Shown in pieces: positions 18,826 to 33,800 of a stretch of 64,000 nucleotides of DNA. The translations under genes and the position numbers were made by a program. Positions within the stretch are counted from its first letter, which is position 1. Each line of letters begins with the position of its first letter. The stretch covers positions 55,410-119,409 of the forward strand of contig ONCZ01000003.1 in assembly GCA_900316445.1 (NCBI GenBank), written 5' to 3'. The DNA is from an uncultured Prevotellaceae bacterium. GTDB lineage: Bacteria > Bacteroidota > Bacteroidia > Bacteroidales > Bacteroidaceae. The notes below the pieces were generated by a model that had not been told where the DNA came from, made no database searches, and was given only the letters and a program-made list of their open reading frames with translations.

Positions 18826-21800
18826 ATGACACAAGATATGAAGACGATACTGACAAGGTTATTCACCGTGGCGCTGCTGATGATGGTCAGCCTGGGTGCT
18901 ATGGCTGATGTTAAGGTACTATTCGGAGAGAAAGGTGATGACAAGGTCAAGACTGACGGCGACAAGATCGAAGCCACCTATGACGGAGGTACGATTGTCG
19001 TCACCCAGAAAGTCGTCGATGCCACTAAGGTTACCGTCTTCCTGACTGTCACCCCCAACAAGGGCTACACGATGCAGGAGAAGAACGTCATCGAAGCCTA
19101 CGCTACCGCCCCTGCTAATATTGGCACGACCCGCGCCCCGCTGGTCTCTGAAAAACTTACCCTTGACTGTGAAGACTTCAAAGACGAGACCTTGAAGCGT
19201 ACATACACCACCACTATCGACTCCAAACTCGCCCTCTGGGTGAAGAGCGCGAAGTTTGAAAGTGCATCAAAAGGTGGATCAACAAGGGCAACTAATTATA
19301 AGTATGTGATTATAAACAATAAGGGTAATAAGGCTTTCAATTATACGATTAGAGGAGATATAAACTATACTTCGATTAACAAAGAACAATTGTGTGTACA
19401 TCCGAAAGCAAAGAGTGTATTGGCAACCAATTTCAGGTTTTATACGACAGAACATGCGGCAAAAGCAGATGCGTCATCTGGTGTAACTGGTACTGAAGGA
19501 ACAGACTACTATACTGAAGGTACAACTATCTCTGGCATCGAAGGTGTTACAGATAATACGTTTTATGTGCGATATAGCCTTAAGGATAATCCTGCCATTG
19601 ACATTAATGCTGAGAAGGCGTATAAAATGCAGGTTCGCGATAGAAGCAACAAATGGTACTATATCGTTTATGACGGCTCGGCAAACAAAATAAAGATGGT
19701 AACAGCAGAAGGAACTACCAGTAGTTATTTGTGGAAATTCGACTCTGGTGATCCTTATGATATGTATATTTTAAACTTACAAGGTTTGGCAGATAATGCA
19801 AATGGCGTTTTTACAGTACCAAATGTTGTTAATACAGGCGATTCAAATGGAGAATCTACATTAAGTGAAATTTATTATCGTGACAAAATTACATCAAATT
19901 ATAATCAGTCCGTTAGTGGGATAAGTTTGCAGTCATTCATATTGACACAAGGTTCAGATAAAGGGTTTAATTATGAGACTGGATGGAAATCTGTATGGAG
20001 TAGTAGTTTCCAAATAATCGGAGCATATAATGCTATAGAAAACAAACCACAGGATACAGGAGGAACTGGCAATACTTATGCAACTCCACTTAATATGGCA
20101 TACTATGTTTGTGCTAATACCGCAGGTGATGGCAAGCCATTACAGTTTTATAGGAATTGGCGAGTGGAGGACACTAAATCTACCAATGTTTCCCAAATCA
20201 AATTCACTGAAGTTAAGCAAACTTATACTTTCCATATCATCAACAATTCTGGTGCAGAGGCGGTTAAAGCTCGTACCGCCTCTGAGTTGAATGCTGGTGC
20301 AACAATTACAGAGTCGATGATACCCGATATATTGAAGTCTCCTGTTGCTACCAATTACACATTCTATCCGACATTAGCAGATGCTGCAGAAGGCTCGAAT
20401 GCCCTCACGCGATTACCATACCCTTCGCAAGACGTTTATGTACGCTATACGACAAACGGAGGCAGTTTGAATTTGACTGGTGGAACAAATTATTATGTTT
20501 TGACGAATGGCAACTATCTTTATGCCTCAAGTTCTTCAGCAATAGAAATTGAGAGTTCTATTACAAGCACCGACAATACCCGCAAATGGATAATAACAGG
20601 TAACGATGCGTATCAGTTAATTCTTCAAAACGCTGGCAACAGCAATTACGTTACATACAATGTTTCTTCTGGCGAAGCCGTACCTACGCTTTCCGCTTCA
20701 GGTAGTAAGTTCTTCCTCCACCAAAGCACAAACGGAAAATATGAACTTGTCGCTGTGACTACTAATGACTTCTCGACAACGGATTACTATACCCTTGGTG
20801 TTGCAAATAATACGTTGAAGCTCTACTCAAAGACCAATTATCCCTTGGGTAATGATGCTGTCCAAACATTTTTCTCTGATCATGATTTCTGCGCTAAACC
20901 GGTAATATCTTTCGATAATTCAAATAACCAGATAACAATCGACTGCGCCACCGCTGGTGCATCAATATATTATACTGATGATGGTACACCGCCTACTTCC
21001 AGTAGCACATTATACACGGGGGCGTTCACAGTGAGTGATGGAACCACCATCAAGGCCATTGCCACGAAGGCGGAATCAGATGACTCTGAGGTTGCTTCGT
21101 TGACCATTGTCCTGACTCCGACAATTACCTTAGAGGGTATGCCCTGTACTTACGACGGAACAGCAAAAGAGCCTGTGAGTAGCGTGAAAGTCGGTGAGAC
21201 GATCATTGATCCCAGTGAATATACAGTCAGCTATAGCAACAACATTAATGTTGGCAGTACTGCAACAGTCACCATCACAGACAATGAAGGAGGCGATTAT
21301 TACGTAGCGGGTGATATCACCTTCACCATCGATCCGTTAAGTATCGGCAGCGGCACTACGCCAGCTACTGGCATCAGCATTGATGTGTCAATGAGTGGCA
21401 GTAACTATGTGGTCACAGTAAAACACGGCAATACGACTCTGACAGAAGGCACAGATTATTCCTGGGAAGGTGGCCCCGAAGTGACTGTGACGGGTATGGG
21501 CAACTATACGGGCACTGCCAAGGCTCTGTATGTTCCTGTTACTCCCGGCTACTACGCACTCCACCAGAATGGTAAAGGCTACTTAAAAGTCAGTGGAGCA
21601 GGTGTCAATCTTGAAAACGATGGGACATTCCAGTCTGGAAACTTATTCGATAAGGGTAACTGTATCTGGTACATGACCCCTGAGGGCTATCTACAGAATG
21701 AGTATTTCTATCTGAACGCAGCTAATAACAACACGCTTTACCTCTCTGTGAATCCTGTAACAAGATGGCGGTCAGAAGATGTTACGGGTGAGAACACCTA

Positions 21801-24800
21801 TGGCAAGAAACATCTTAAAATAAATAACGGAACTGAGGATCTGTATCTCTGTAATGATAACAACTCAATTACGCTGAAAAATAATCCGTCAGCATATTAT
21901 AGTGCTTGTCCTGTGGATGTGGAGGAAGTTGAAAATAGTTGGGCAGGTCCCACAGCAGAAAACCTCACGGTACAATCTCCCCAGCTGGTAACCTATCTGC
22001 GTGCTTACTTTACACAAAAGATAAAATATACTTTCCATAATGATGCAGGTGCTGAGGTCAAATCTACCGACGGTAAACATGAGCGCCGTGTCTATGCAAC
22101 GATAGCTTATAAAGAAGGTGGTAATAATAAGGGAACGGATTGGGATATTGATGAGTCAGGCATTCTCTATAACAAAAAGGCAAGTGGTGATGTAGAGTTT
22201 ACTGCTACTTATAACATTTTGCCTGCCGACCCTGTAGCCCTATCAGCTCATTCAACGGCAGCCACCAAAGACATTAAATATAAGGTAACACAAAAACCAC
22301 TGGCACCTACTGCAGGTACGGATTATCTGTTGTACAGCATATCGGGAGGTGATAGTTACCGTTATCCATACGATGATGGTGTTACTGATGGGGGTCCTGT
22401 GAAGCCTGATGGCAAGGGAGGAACTGGCAATACTTCTGTATTGACAGACCCTGATACCAACAAAAACTTACAGATTAGTTGGAAGATCACAGTAGATGCT
22501 GAAGGCTTCTATACGTTCCAGAACTCAAGTACAAACAAATATCTGTATTACGATGATACTCCTCATGCCTCAAGTGATTATGGTACGCTTAGTGTAAGTG
22601 CCAACCCCTCTGGCAATAGTGCCAAGTTCCGCCTCTATAAGGCTGCCAATGATGCCAATTACGGGACCTGCTACTATATCATACCCTACAGCAAGATTTT
22701 TGCCGTGTATAAGAGCGACGGCTTGGCCAATGGACTCTACACTGCTCTCAATATCAAAGATTATAGGGGAGAGAATCCGGTTATCAGCCTCTCCAAACCA
22801 AGCACTAATTCCACATGGCGTATCTATAAATACGAAGCAGAATATCGTGTAAGGACAGACTTTGTTATTTCTGGTAATTCTTTTACGAGCGAAACGGGTA
22901 ATCAGATTTTTAATTCCGAAGGATGGTACGGGAAATATATCAAGGATTCGCCAAAGACAGGAGATGGACAACGCGGTTTGGTAATTCAAGGAACTTATGA
23001 TACCAATGTTGAGTATGCGTGGACGGTAGAAGACCTTAGTGACTATTCCTATGTTGGTGCTGAAGGAATACATACATTCACCGGAACTGGAGACGCAGGT
23101 AAGACGCTGACCCTTAACGTTAACTCTCTGCCCGTTTCCTCCACATCTGGAGTCATAAAATTGAAAATCACAGGTAGTACTGGTTCCAGTTCAAACGTAA
23201 GGTCTGGAGAAAAAACTTTTGCATTTACCATTTTGGGTGATGGAACAGTTACTTTAACTGATATTAAGTCCTTGGCTCTGATTACTGAAAGTAATGGTGC
23301 TTATCGGTTAGTCGGCGGGGAGGGCTCCAATTTTGCCTATTCGGCTACGAATAAACCTGGAGTTACATCTTTCAGCGGTATTTTGGATGGTAATAATCAG
23401 ACTATCTCTGGTCTTAGTGCACCCCTTTTCGACAATATGTCCAATGGTACTGTGCGCAATGTGAACCTCAGTGGTGTCAGCATTTCCAGTCACTCGGGGC
23501 CAACAGGTGCCATTGCTGGCACTGCCGATGGTGGTAGCCGCATTTATAATGTAGGTATTCTTGATGGTGAAGTGGGTAGCAGCGATGATGTTTGTGGCGG
23601 ACTTGTCGGAAAGCTTGATGGTTCAGCCCGTGTCATCAATTGCTTTAGCTATGCCAAAATCACAGGTGGAACTAATGTTGGCGGTATCGTTGGTAACAAT
23701 ACTTATGCCTCTAAATCCAACGATGCGCGTACCATGGTGATGAACTGTATGTTCTATGGTGACATTACAGGTGGTAGTTCCAAAGCACCTATCTACAATG
23801 GTGAGATTATCACTAATAGAAGTGATCAGAATGGTGTGGGTAACTTCAATTATTTCTGGGCAGGAGCCTCATACGTCATTGATGCCTATAACTGTGCCCT
23901 GGCAGCAGAAACGCGTTTTTTGAATCGCTTTGAGTTCTACCGCCATTTGCTCAACAGTAACCGTGCTTTAGCGGCATGGTGGGCTACTGGCGACTACAAC
24001 AACAAAGACGAAATGATGAAATGGGTGATGGAACCATCGCAAATAGGAAGTGATACTACTCCTTATCCCATACTGAAAGCTCCCGACAGATACCCGTCGG
24101 TGGTGAATATCGATGTTAATCATTCCGAAACTTATAAGGGTCAGGATTTGACTGTTGGAGATAAACTGGGTACATTGACGGTAAACATCCAAATGGGTTC
24201 AAATGGCGATGGTGACACACATCCTGTTGGGGCAGAGATTATTGAAGCTAAAAAACAACTTACACTTCATGTTTTTGACAAAGACCCGACCCACTTTAAC
24301 TTCAATTACTACAAGGTTCAGCTGCCTTATTATAATGATGTAGGAACGAACAATTACCGTAAAGATGCTGGCGGTGTAAGTCGTGTGGTGACTGGGTGGA
24401 AGATTGTTGACATCTCTGGTGGCACTCATTCTTTCTCGACAGGATCAGATGCGACGGCGAGTGTTAGTACTAAAGAAGAGACAAAGGGGGATATTACACT
24501 CACTACCCCATATAATTTCGCAGACCGCAAGAGTACCCAGAAAGACCTTTATGGAGAGGGGGGCAGTAATCGCATTTTCAATCAGGGTGCTTATTTCGAT
24601 GTGCCTGAAGGTGTGACATCCATCACCATTGAGCCTTATTGGGCTAAATGTGTCTATGTGGCTGATGCATATCCCGATGTAGTTTATGACCAAACAATGA
24701 CCACTGCCTCCGATGTCACTACTGTTGGTACTATTAATGGAAATGCTCGCTATACGAATGGACAATCTTATCCTATCAACAATGAAAGCCAAGTGGTCTA

Positions 24801-27800
24801 TACCTCTATGAGCAATGCCGCAGGTCAAATGCCTACATCCGGCAAAGTTTACGATAATGCTATCGTGCTGGTGGGTAATGTCCATAGCTTGGGCCTTTCC
24901 AATGAAACAGATAGTAAGGAATATACCATTATGTCCATTGATTTGGACAAAGACAACGAACCAGACTACTCCTATATTCTTCGATTTAATGACCGTAAAC
25001 GAGTGCATCCTGTCAGGGTTGATTTCTTGAATGTTATAGGTCTTGGTATGGCTCAAAAGTCCACTGGTGGGCAAGGTACTTATAACTTAGGTATCATGCA
25101 GCCATTAGGTTGGTTCGAATGTACGAATACCGGTCTTTTCCGTGTCACTCAGTTTGAGTATGATAGGAATCCCAGAAAATCTGCACCAATGATTTTGCAT
25201 GGAGGTGTGATAGAACAGTGGGTAACTGTAGCAGAAACATCTGGAAATGTGACAGAAGCAAATGCTGTGGATTATTACCACGTGGGAAGTAATGTATGGT
25301 TTAAGGAGTTTCATATTGGAGCCCATCAGGATAGACAACAAATCATAAGCCCTCATCCTCCCATTTCGGTAACAGGTGGAGACTATGATGCTTTTTATCT
25401 GACAGGTATGTATAATACCCCCAATAGCAATTATGAAGACAATGCTGAATGTTATATTAATGGCGGTCGGTTCGGCAAGATGGCAGGAACAGGTATGCAG
25501 GGTTTGGGTAAAGCAGGAGGTGCTGGCGTTACAGGAGGTCCTGCGGAAACGGGTAATATCATCTGGCAGATAGACAATGCAGACATTGATGAATTCTATG
25601 CTGGTGGCATTAATGCTGCCCATATCGCAACGGGCAACATATATACCGTTATCACAAATAGTCGTGTAGATCAGTTCTGTGGTGGACCTAAGTTTGGTAA
25701 CATGAACAGTGATAAAAAAGTGGTTACCAATGCCACCAACTGTACCTTCCGCACTTTCTTCGGTGCTGGCTATGGTGGGAATTCCTATAACCGTGAATAT
25801 CCGACTAATAAATATAATGATTATAACTATAGTTGGAATTCGTGGCTAGCAAGTGTATACAAGAACGAGTTTAAATCTAACTTTAAAGGTGTATCAACAC
25901 GAATAGACTATCAGTTTATCCCCAAGTCTGATAATACATTGAACGTTGCCCGTCTGTTTGTTGATTATGTGAGTTTCTCACTGGCTACTACACATGATGT
26001 CACATCTAAACTGACCGATTGTACCATTACCACTAGTCCGCTTGGACGTCTTAAGCTTTTTGCTCAATGTCTTGGCAACTTCTATGGAGGTGGTAGCCTT
26101 GGAAAGGTTACTGGTGATGTCAAGTCGACACTTACCAACTGCACCGTGGAAGGCAATGTGTTTGGTGGTGGCTATTCAGCGACATTGCCTACAGTAGATG
26201 TGATGGCTAACAGTTTCCAAAGGGTACCAAGTTATAACACGAATACTGGAGCCTATACGGAGGCAATACTTCCAACTACAGAGCCTTACACTTGGGAACA
26301 TCGCGATGTGGTTAATACAACAGAGACAGCGATTGACACAGGGAAAAAGATTCTATATACCCAAGAAGATCTTACGGGTTTAGGCGCAGTCACTGGCAAT
26401 GTTACGCTTACCATAGACGGCAATACCACGCTTACTGATGGAAAGGTAATGTCCGTTACAAAGAGTGTCTATGGCGGTGGTGAAGAGTCGAATGTTGAAG
26501 GAAACACGCAGGTGAACATCACCGGTGGCACAATTACTCAGAACGTTTTTGGCGGTGGTAAGGGTGAGGCTGACGAATTCTTGTGTTCGAAAGCGATGGT
26601 AGGCCGTAATGATGATGGCAGATGCGAAGATCCAGGTTCAGATACTAATAAGGATAAAGGAACGAAAGTCACCATTAGTAACGGTACGGTTAATGGTAAC
26701 GTCTATGGTGGCGGTGAAGTTGGACGAGTAGAATGGAATACGCAGGTGACGATTGGAAACACATCTGGAGAAGGTACACCTATTATTAATGGTAACGTAT
26801 TCGGTGCCGGTAAAGGTAAAGAAACGCATGGCTATGCCGCTCTGGTGCGTGGTAACAGTTCTGTTACCATTCAAGGTAATGCCAAAGTGAGAGAAAATGT
26901 TTACGGCGGCGGCGAACAAGCTACGGTGGGCAGATATTGGGTGAAGAACGTTCCTACAACTCTTTGTGAAAATGACGAAAACGAAAAAGTAATTCCTACA
27001 CCTCCTGGAGATTTGCCAGATGAAATGCCATATAAGACAAGACGAGGCGGAAAAAGTACGGTCATCGTTCAGGGTAGTGCCCAAATAGGACCAGATGACG
27101 GAGCGACATCAACTGCAGGGCACGTGTTTGGTGCCGGTAAGGGAGTCACGCCTACTTATGTTCACGAAGGCGATAAAGCAAATTGGTCCAAACGTATGGT
27201 AGACTATAATTCGGATAAGCATACAGGTGAACCAGGAACAACTTGGGATTATTATCCAGATGACCACAACTACGTCTGGGAATATTTTGCTACTGAGGCC
27301 AAATATTTGGAGTTCCTGCAAACTTTGGCTTTGGTCACCGGAACTGAGGTGACCATCAGCGGAGCCACTGTCAAGGGTAACGTCTATGGCGGTAGTGAGA
27401 GTGGTTTTGTGCAGGATGATACTGACGTGAAGATTCAGAGTGGCACGATTGGTACTGCTGACTCGTATGGTTACGTCTTTGGCGGCGGAAAGGGACTTCC
27501 GCAATTTTCCGAAGCTGGACTTGTGAAAGGAAATGCTTCGGTTGAAGTGAGTGACGGCACTATCCAAAGGAATGTCTATGGTGGCGGTGAGTTAGGCCAT
27601 GTTGGCACATTTACTGAAACTGATGACGGCAGGTATATTAAGAAGAAAGACATAAACGGCGTCGATATGAATACTGGCCTTTGCACAGTTTCTGTCACTG
27701 GTGGTAAGATCGGACCTGATAATAATTCAGACCAAGAAATCGGTAATGTTTTCGGAGCCGGCAAGGGTAAGGATGACACCTTCAAGTGCGAGAAAGCCAT

Positions 27801-30800
27801 GACGATGGAAACGAGTGTCAGCGTCTGTGGAGGCACGGTGAACGGCAACGTCTATGGAGGTGGCGAGGTAGGCCGAGTAGAATATGATACGGAGGTGACA
27901 ATAGGACGTAAATCCAATGAAACAGCGGGCTCAGGGACAGGTAAACCCATTATTAATGGTAGTGTGTTCGGTGCCGGCAGAGGTGTAGCGACACATGGCT
28001 ACTCGGCCCTGGTGCGTGGTAATACTCGAGTCGATGTCGAGGGTGCTGCAGGTGCCATGGTGAAAGGTGACGTCTTTGGCGGCGGTGAGATAGCCTCGGT
28101 GGGCAGATATGGCCTTAACGCAGAGAATATGCCGAATATATTGTTAGGCGGTGGAGGATGTGTCGTAAACGTTCAGGGCAGTGTCGTGATTACAGGAAAC
28201 GTCTTTGGTGCAGGCCAGGGTGTTGATCCCAGCACATTTAATAAGACTGGTAGCGACAAGACCAAACTGTCCAGGCGCATGACGGTCTATACTAATTCCT
28301 CTGAATTTAAAGATGATCATACAACTGAAACGGGTACTTGGGAATTATATGATGGAAGTGTAACGCCAAATATCATTTGGGAATATTATCAGAATGAAGG
28401 TGCATATTCAGATTATCTTCAAACGTTGGCCTTAGCTACTGCGCCCAATGTTACCATCGATGGAAATGCCAAGGTCAAAGGTTCTGTCTTTGGTGGCGGT
28501 GAGTTAGGTCTTACCAAAGGCAGTGTCACAGTAACTATCCAAAATGGAACGATCGGAACGCTTGATACCAGCGGCAATCCCGTCGTGGGTACTGGTGATG
28601 TGTATGGCGGCGGTTCATTGGCAAACACGAACACGACACACTATGTTGGATTAAAAAATGCTGATGAATCCCCGAAATATGCGGAAGAAGAAGTAGATGG
28701 AAAAACAATCAAATATATAGAAACAAAAGAAGTCCATCCGACAACCATCGTCAGGCTAATAGGAGGCGAAGTCTATGGTGATGCCTACGGTGGCGGATTG
28801 GGTCGATTGGCTTCAGATGACGTGTCAGCAGTGCAGGCTGTGGTCGTGGGAGATGTCCTGGTAGATTTGAATGGCGAAACAACTGTTACGACAGGCGAAG
28901 ATGGCGGAAGAAGTTGGACGGACAACACTGGTGCGACCAACAGTGGTACTACTATAACAGGAAAAGGTTGCATTGTCAATCGTATCTTCGGTTGCAACAA
29001 CCTGAATGGTACGCCGCAGAAAAACGTGACAGTACATGTCTATGCCACGCAGAACAAGAAGAAAAGTACTGTTGCAGAGAAGTATAGACTGGAAAATGAA
29101 AGTTTAGATAAGTTGAACATCACAGAAACTACTATAGAAACTGATGATGCTTATAAGACAAGACTTAAAGCTATTTTGGCAGATAAGATTGAATTTGCGG
29201 AGGAATTGGGTCTTACAGTCTCAGATGACGACAAGTCTCTTTCTACCAGTAGCAGTGCAACAGCTGATGCATTGAAAACAGCTATCACGAATGTCACGAC
29301 GGAGATAAATACGAAGACCACAGATGAAATCAATGGTATCCGATACGATGTCGAGGCTGTGTATGGCGGTGGTAACGTGGCTGCATATGTGCCAGTTTAC
29401 AACACTACGACAGGAGCAACAGAGTTTAAGACCCAAGTCCTTATCGAGGGTTGTGACTATACCAGTATCGAGACAGTGTATGGCGGTGGTAATGCTGCTG
29501 CCGTGCCGGAAACGAACGTGGATATCAAGGGCGCTTATGAGATAGGCTACTTGTTTGGTGGTGGTAATGGTAAGGACGACATTGCGCCAGGTGTTGAAAA
29601 TCCGGGTGCCGACGTCGGTACGCTTGACCATGGCACAACAACTTATGGTACGGGTAATGCAAATACACTGATGGAGGCCGGATTGATTCACGAGGTCTAC
29701 GGTGGTAGTAACACGAAGGGTATCATCAAGGGGGCTATTAACCAGATAACCGCTCCTAAAGATCCTGAAGACGAAGATTTTTGCTGTGAATTGGAAGTGG
29801 ATAAGATTGTAGGTGCCGGTAAGTATGCTGACATTGACGGTGATGTGAATATGACGCTGAGCTGTCAGCCTTCGAGCAAGGTGCCCCTGTTGTTTGCGGG
29901 TGCCGACGAAGCAAACGTCAATGGAAATATTACACTGACCATTACCAATGGTAATTTCGGCAAGGTGTTCGGTGGTAATAACTTAGGAGGTGCCGTCAAG
30001 GGTAAAATCACGGTCAACGTAAAGGAAACGGGTTGCCAGCCCATCAAGATTGATGAGCTCTATCTGGGTGGTAACGAGGCTGCCTACTCGGTCTTTGGCT
30101 ATTATGAGAGTAATGAGACTCATGAAGTAACGGGTAAGAAGATTCTGAAGCCAAGAACCGCTGAAATGCATGCTATAACCGATCCAACAGCAGAAGGCTA
30201 TAAGGCTCCTGTGACCAATCCAACCACAGATGCGACACACACCTTCCCCTATGCTCAGCCCGAACTGAACATCATCTCCTGCACCTATATCGGCAAGGTA
30301 TTCGGTGGTGGCTTGGGTGCACCTGCCACGATGTATGCCAACCCGTCGGTGAATGTCAATATGGTGCAGGGTAATCATGCGGCTACGGCTGTTCCTGCCA
30401 TGATGGAAGAACTGCATCTTAATGTTACGAAAACTGCGCCGAATCCCCATAATCTGGGTATTATAGGAGATGTATTTGGTGGTGGTAATGCTGCCGATAT
30501 CGAGGGTAATACTACTGTAAATATAGCTGTAGAATATGTTGTGAAGCAAGTAAATGTAGGTGCCAGTGTGACCGGCTACTACACCCGTTCTGGAGCAGGA
30601 ACCACTGCAGATCCATTTGTCTACACTCCTGCAACAGGTACCGCTGTTAAAGGAAAGACCTATTACGAAAAGAAGGATGCTCAAGGTTCTGCCTATATTA
30701 TAGGTAGTGTCTTTGGTGGCGGTAATGCTGCCGACGTACTTGGCAACACCAATGTCACAATGAGTGATGGCTATGTCTTTAACGGTATCTTTGGTGGCGG

Positions 30801-33800
30801 CTATGCTGGTAATGTGGGCACATTTACCAGAAGTACGGACGCCCAATACACAAACGTTTTTGGCCATACGGCTCATGAGGGGGTATGTATTGGCAAGCCC
30901 ATTTCCTGTGCAGAAGGTACTGGTAAATGCACGGTTCTCGTCAACGGAGGTCAGATAGGTCCCATCTCAGTGGCAACAGAGGGCATGAACAGGCCGAAAG
31001 CTCAAGGCGGTCCAGTACCGGAAGGCTGGGTATGGGGTGCAGGTCAAGGTCTTGTAGAAGATCCGGCGACACACCCTGATACACACTTCAAGTCATACGT
31101 AGGAAGCACGGATGTAACCATCGGTGGCACGGCATTCGTTCTGGAATCTGTCATCGGCGGTGGTGAGTTCGGTCGTGTGCTTTACGATACAAAGGTGACG
31201 ATTACGGGAAATTGTCAGATTGGTGTCGGTGAGGGAATGGTTGATGATGACGGCAAGCCCATACGCTATACGGATGACCAGTTCGTCAATCCTCTTACAA
31301 CGACTATTACATCAGGTGAAAATGGTAATGCTCTGGCCGAATGTTCGCACTTCCCTTACGGAGAAGATACAAACAATGATGGGATAAAAGATAAATTCCT
31401 GCCTTACGATCTGTACTATGACAAGTACTTGGCTAAAAATTCTTCGCTTGCTACTTCAGACTTAGGTCCTGCCAGTACTGCGAGTCCTTCAGACGGTAAG
31501 ACGTGGATTGGCTGTGTGTTCGCTGGCGGATCTGGCTATATGCCTTATGAGAAAGACGATGGATCTGGTTACGATTGGTGTAGTTCGGCAGGTTTGGTGG
31601 AAGGTAATACCAACTTGACTATTTCCGGCGGTCATATCCTGACGAATGTCTATGGTGGCAACGAGGTTACCAACGTAAAGGGTACATGTAAGGTAACGAT
31701 GACAGGTGGTACAATTGGCGTGCCGCGTACCGTACAACAGATTATTGATCATCCTCTTACCTGTTATCTCTTCGGTGCTGGTAAGGGTGATCCACGTCCA
31801 CATTTCAATACGGAAACGAATGTCAAAGATGTAGAGATTGATATTTCTGGCGGTATTATTTATGGCTCTGTTTTCGGTGGCGGTGAGGATGGTCACGTGC
31901 AACGTAATGTTACGATGACGATTGGAAAAGATGACCACACTGGTCCTATCATTGGTACTTGGGGTACTACCTATGTGGATGGAAACATCTTCGGTGGAGG
32001 TCGTGGCTTCGCTGGTGATGCCTATACGGCAGGAAATGTAGCCGGATGCGTGGACCTTGACATCAAGGGTGGTAACATCCTTGGCAGTATCTATGGTGGA
32101 GGACGGTTAGGTTCGGTGGGCTATGGACTCTATCCCTCAACTGAAGATGATACAAAGTATGGAGCGATGCGTCCTGACAATACAGGCGATGATGAGGCAA
32201 CCATTCCTGGATTTAAACGTGGCTATGTAGATGTTGAAATCAGCGGTGGTACCATTGGTAACGATTATGAATATATCATTCCCAGTGCAGACAATACTCC
32301 AACAGGTCTTACCTTTGATAACATTGCCTCTTGGACGGATGCTAACTGGAAAACTTGGAAGACTCATAATAATATTCCTTTAACAGAGTTTGATAAAGTA
32401 ACAGAGTCTGATAAAGTGACGTATAGGCTGAAACATACCAAGGGTGGTAATGTCTTTGCAGGTGGCATGGGCCGACTCTATCAGCTGGATGGCAAAACGC
32501 CTATCTCTGCCGTGAACTGGTGGAAAGTAGGATGTGTAAAACAAACCAAGTTGACCGTCAAGGGCGGTATCATTAAGAGTAATGTGTATGGTGGTGGAGA
32601 GTTGGGTGCCGTGAAACCGTATGTCAATGGAACAGTAGTTCAAGGTGGTACGACAGAGGTTATCGTTCAAAACGATAATACCCAAATCGGTACTGAGGTA
32701 CAGGATGGTGACAATGTCATACAGTACACCTTCGGTAGTGTATATGGCGGTGGCTATGGTAGTACTATTGAGAACCTTAATGGAACAGATGATCCCAATA
32801 CTGAAAATGACAACCCGAAGTTCGTGGCTGGCCTTGTCCATGGTAATACCAAAATCGACATGCAGGGTGGCAAGGTGCTGGCAAGCATCTATGGCGGCGG
32901 CGAGGTAGCCAGCGTAAATGGCAGTGCGGATGTGGCTGTCAGCGGTGGCATAGTCGGCAAAGACAAAGTAGGAACCAAACAGTTTGGCGGACCCACAATG
33001 GGTAATGTCTATGGTGGTGGTAGCGGGCATCCCAACATTGTGCGTTGCGGTAGAATCCTGAAAAACACCAAGATTACTATCAGTGGCGATGATACCAAGA
33101 TCTATCATAATGTCTATGGTGGCGGTGCATACGGCACAGTGGGTGAATTCAATTATAAAACGGACCCCAATGATCATAAGGTTACAGGAGTTGAAAGTTT
33201 AAAGACTGCCAATACAGGCAAAGCAGAAATTATCATCACTGGTGGTACCATCGGTGTTGATGGCAATGAAAATGGCATGGTATTCGGCTCGTCGCGTGGT
33301 GACGTGAACAGGCCGGGTGAGAGAGACGATCATACAGCATGGGTTTATGACGCCGATGTCACCATTGGTGAAACAAATGGTTCAACTAATACCCCACTCA
33401 TTAAGGGATCTGTCTATGGTAGCGGAGAGAATGGTCACACGTTCCATAACACCTATGTGAAAGTCCATAGCGGTACTATAGGTATCGATGATGAGAATGA
33501 CAATGGTTATACGATTACAGGTAGTAGTGGCATTGTATACAAAGGTGCCGCTTACCCATACCGTGGCAATGTCTATGGTGGCGGTTGCGGTACGGACACG
33601 TATAAGGTTGCTGATAAGAAATACTTCAATCCTTTGGCAGGTATTGTGCTCGGCAATGCTAAAGTCGAAATGGACGGAGGGCATGTGGTGCGCACTATCT
33701 ATGGCGGCGGAGCCATGGGATCGGTGGGTACGTTTACTTATGACAATGATGCCAATAACGATATACCAGATGGTAAGCCCATCAGTTGCCTTGAGGGTAC

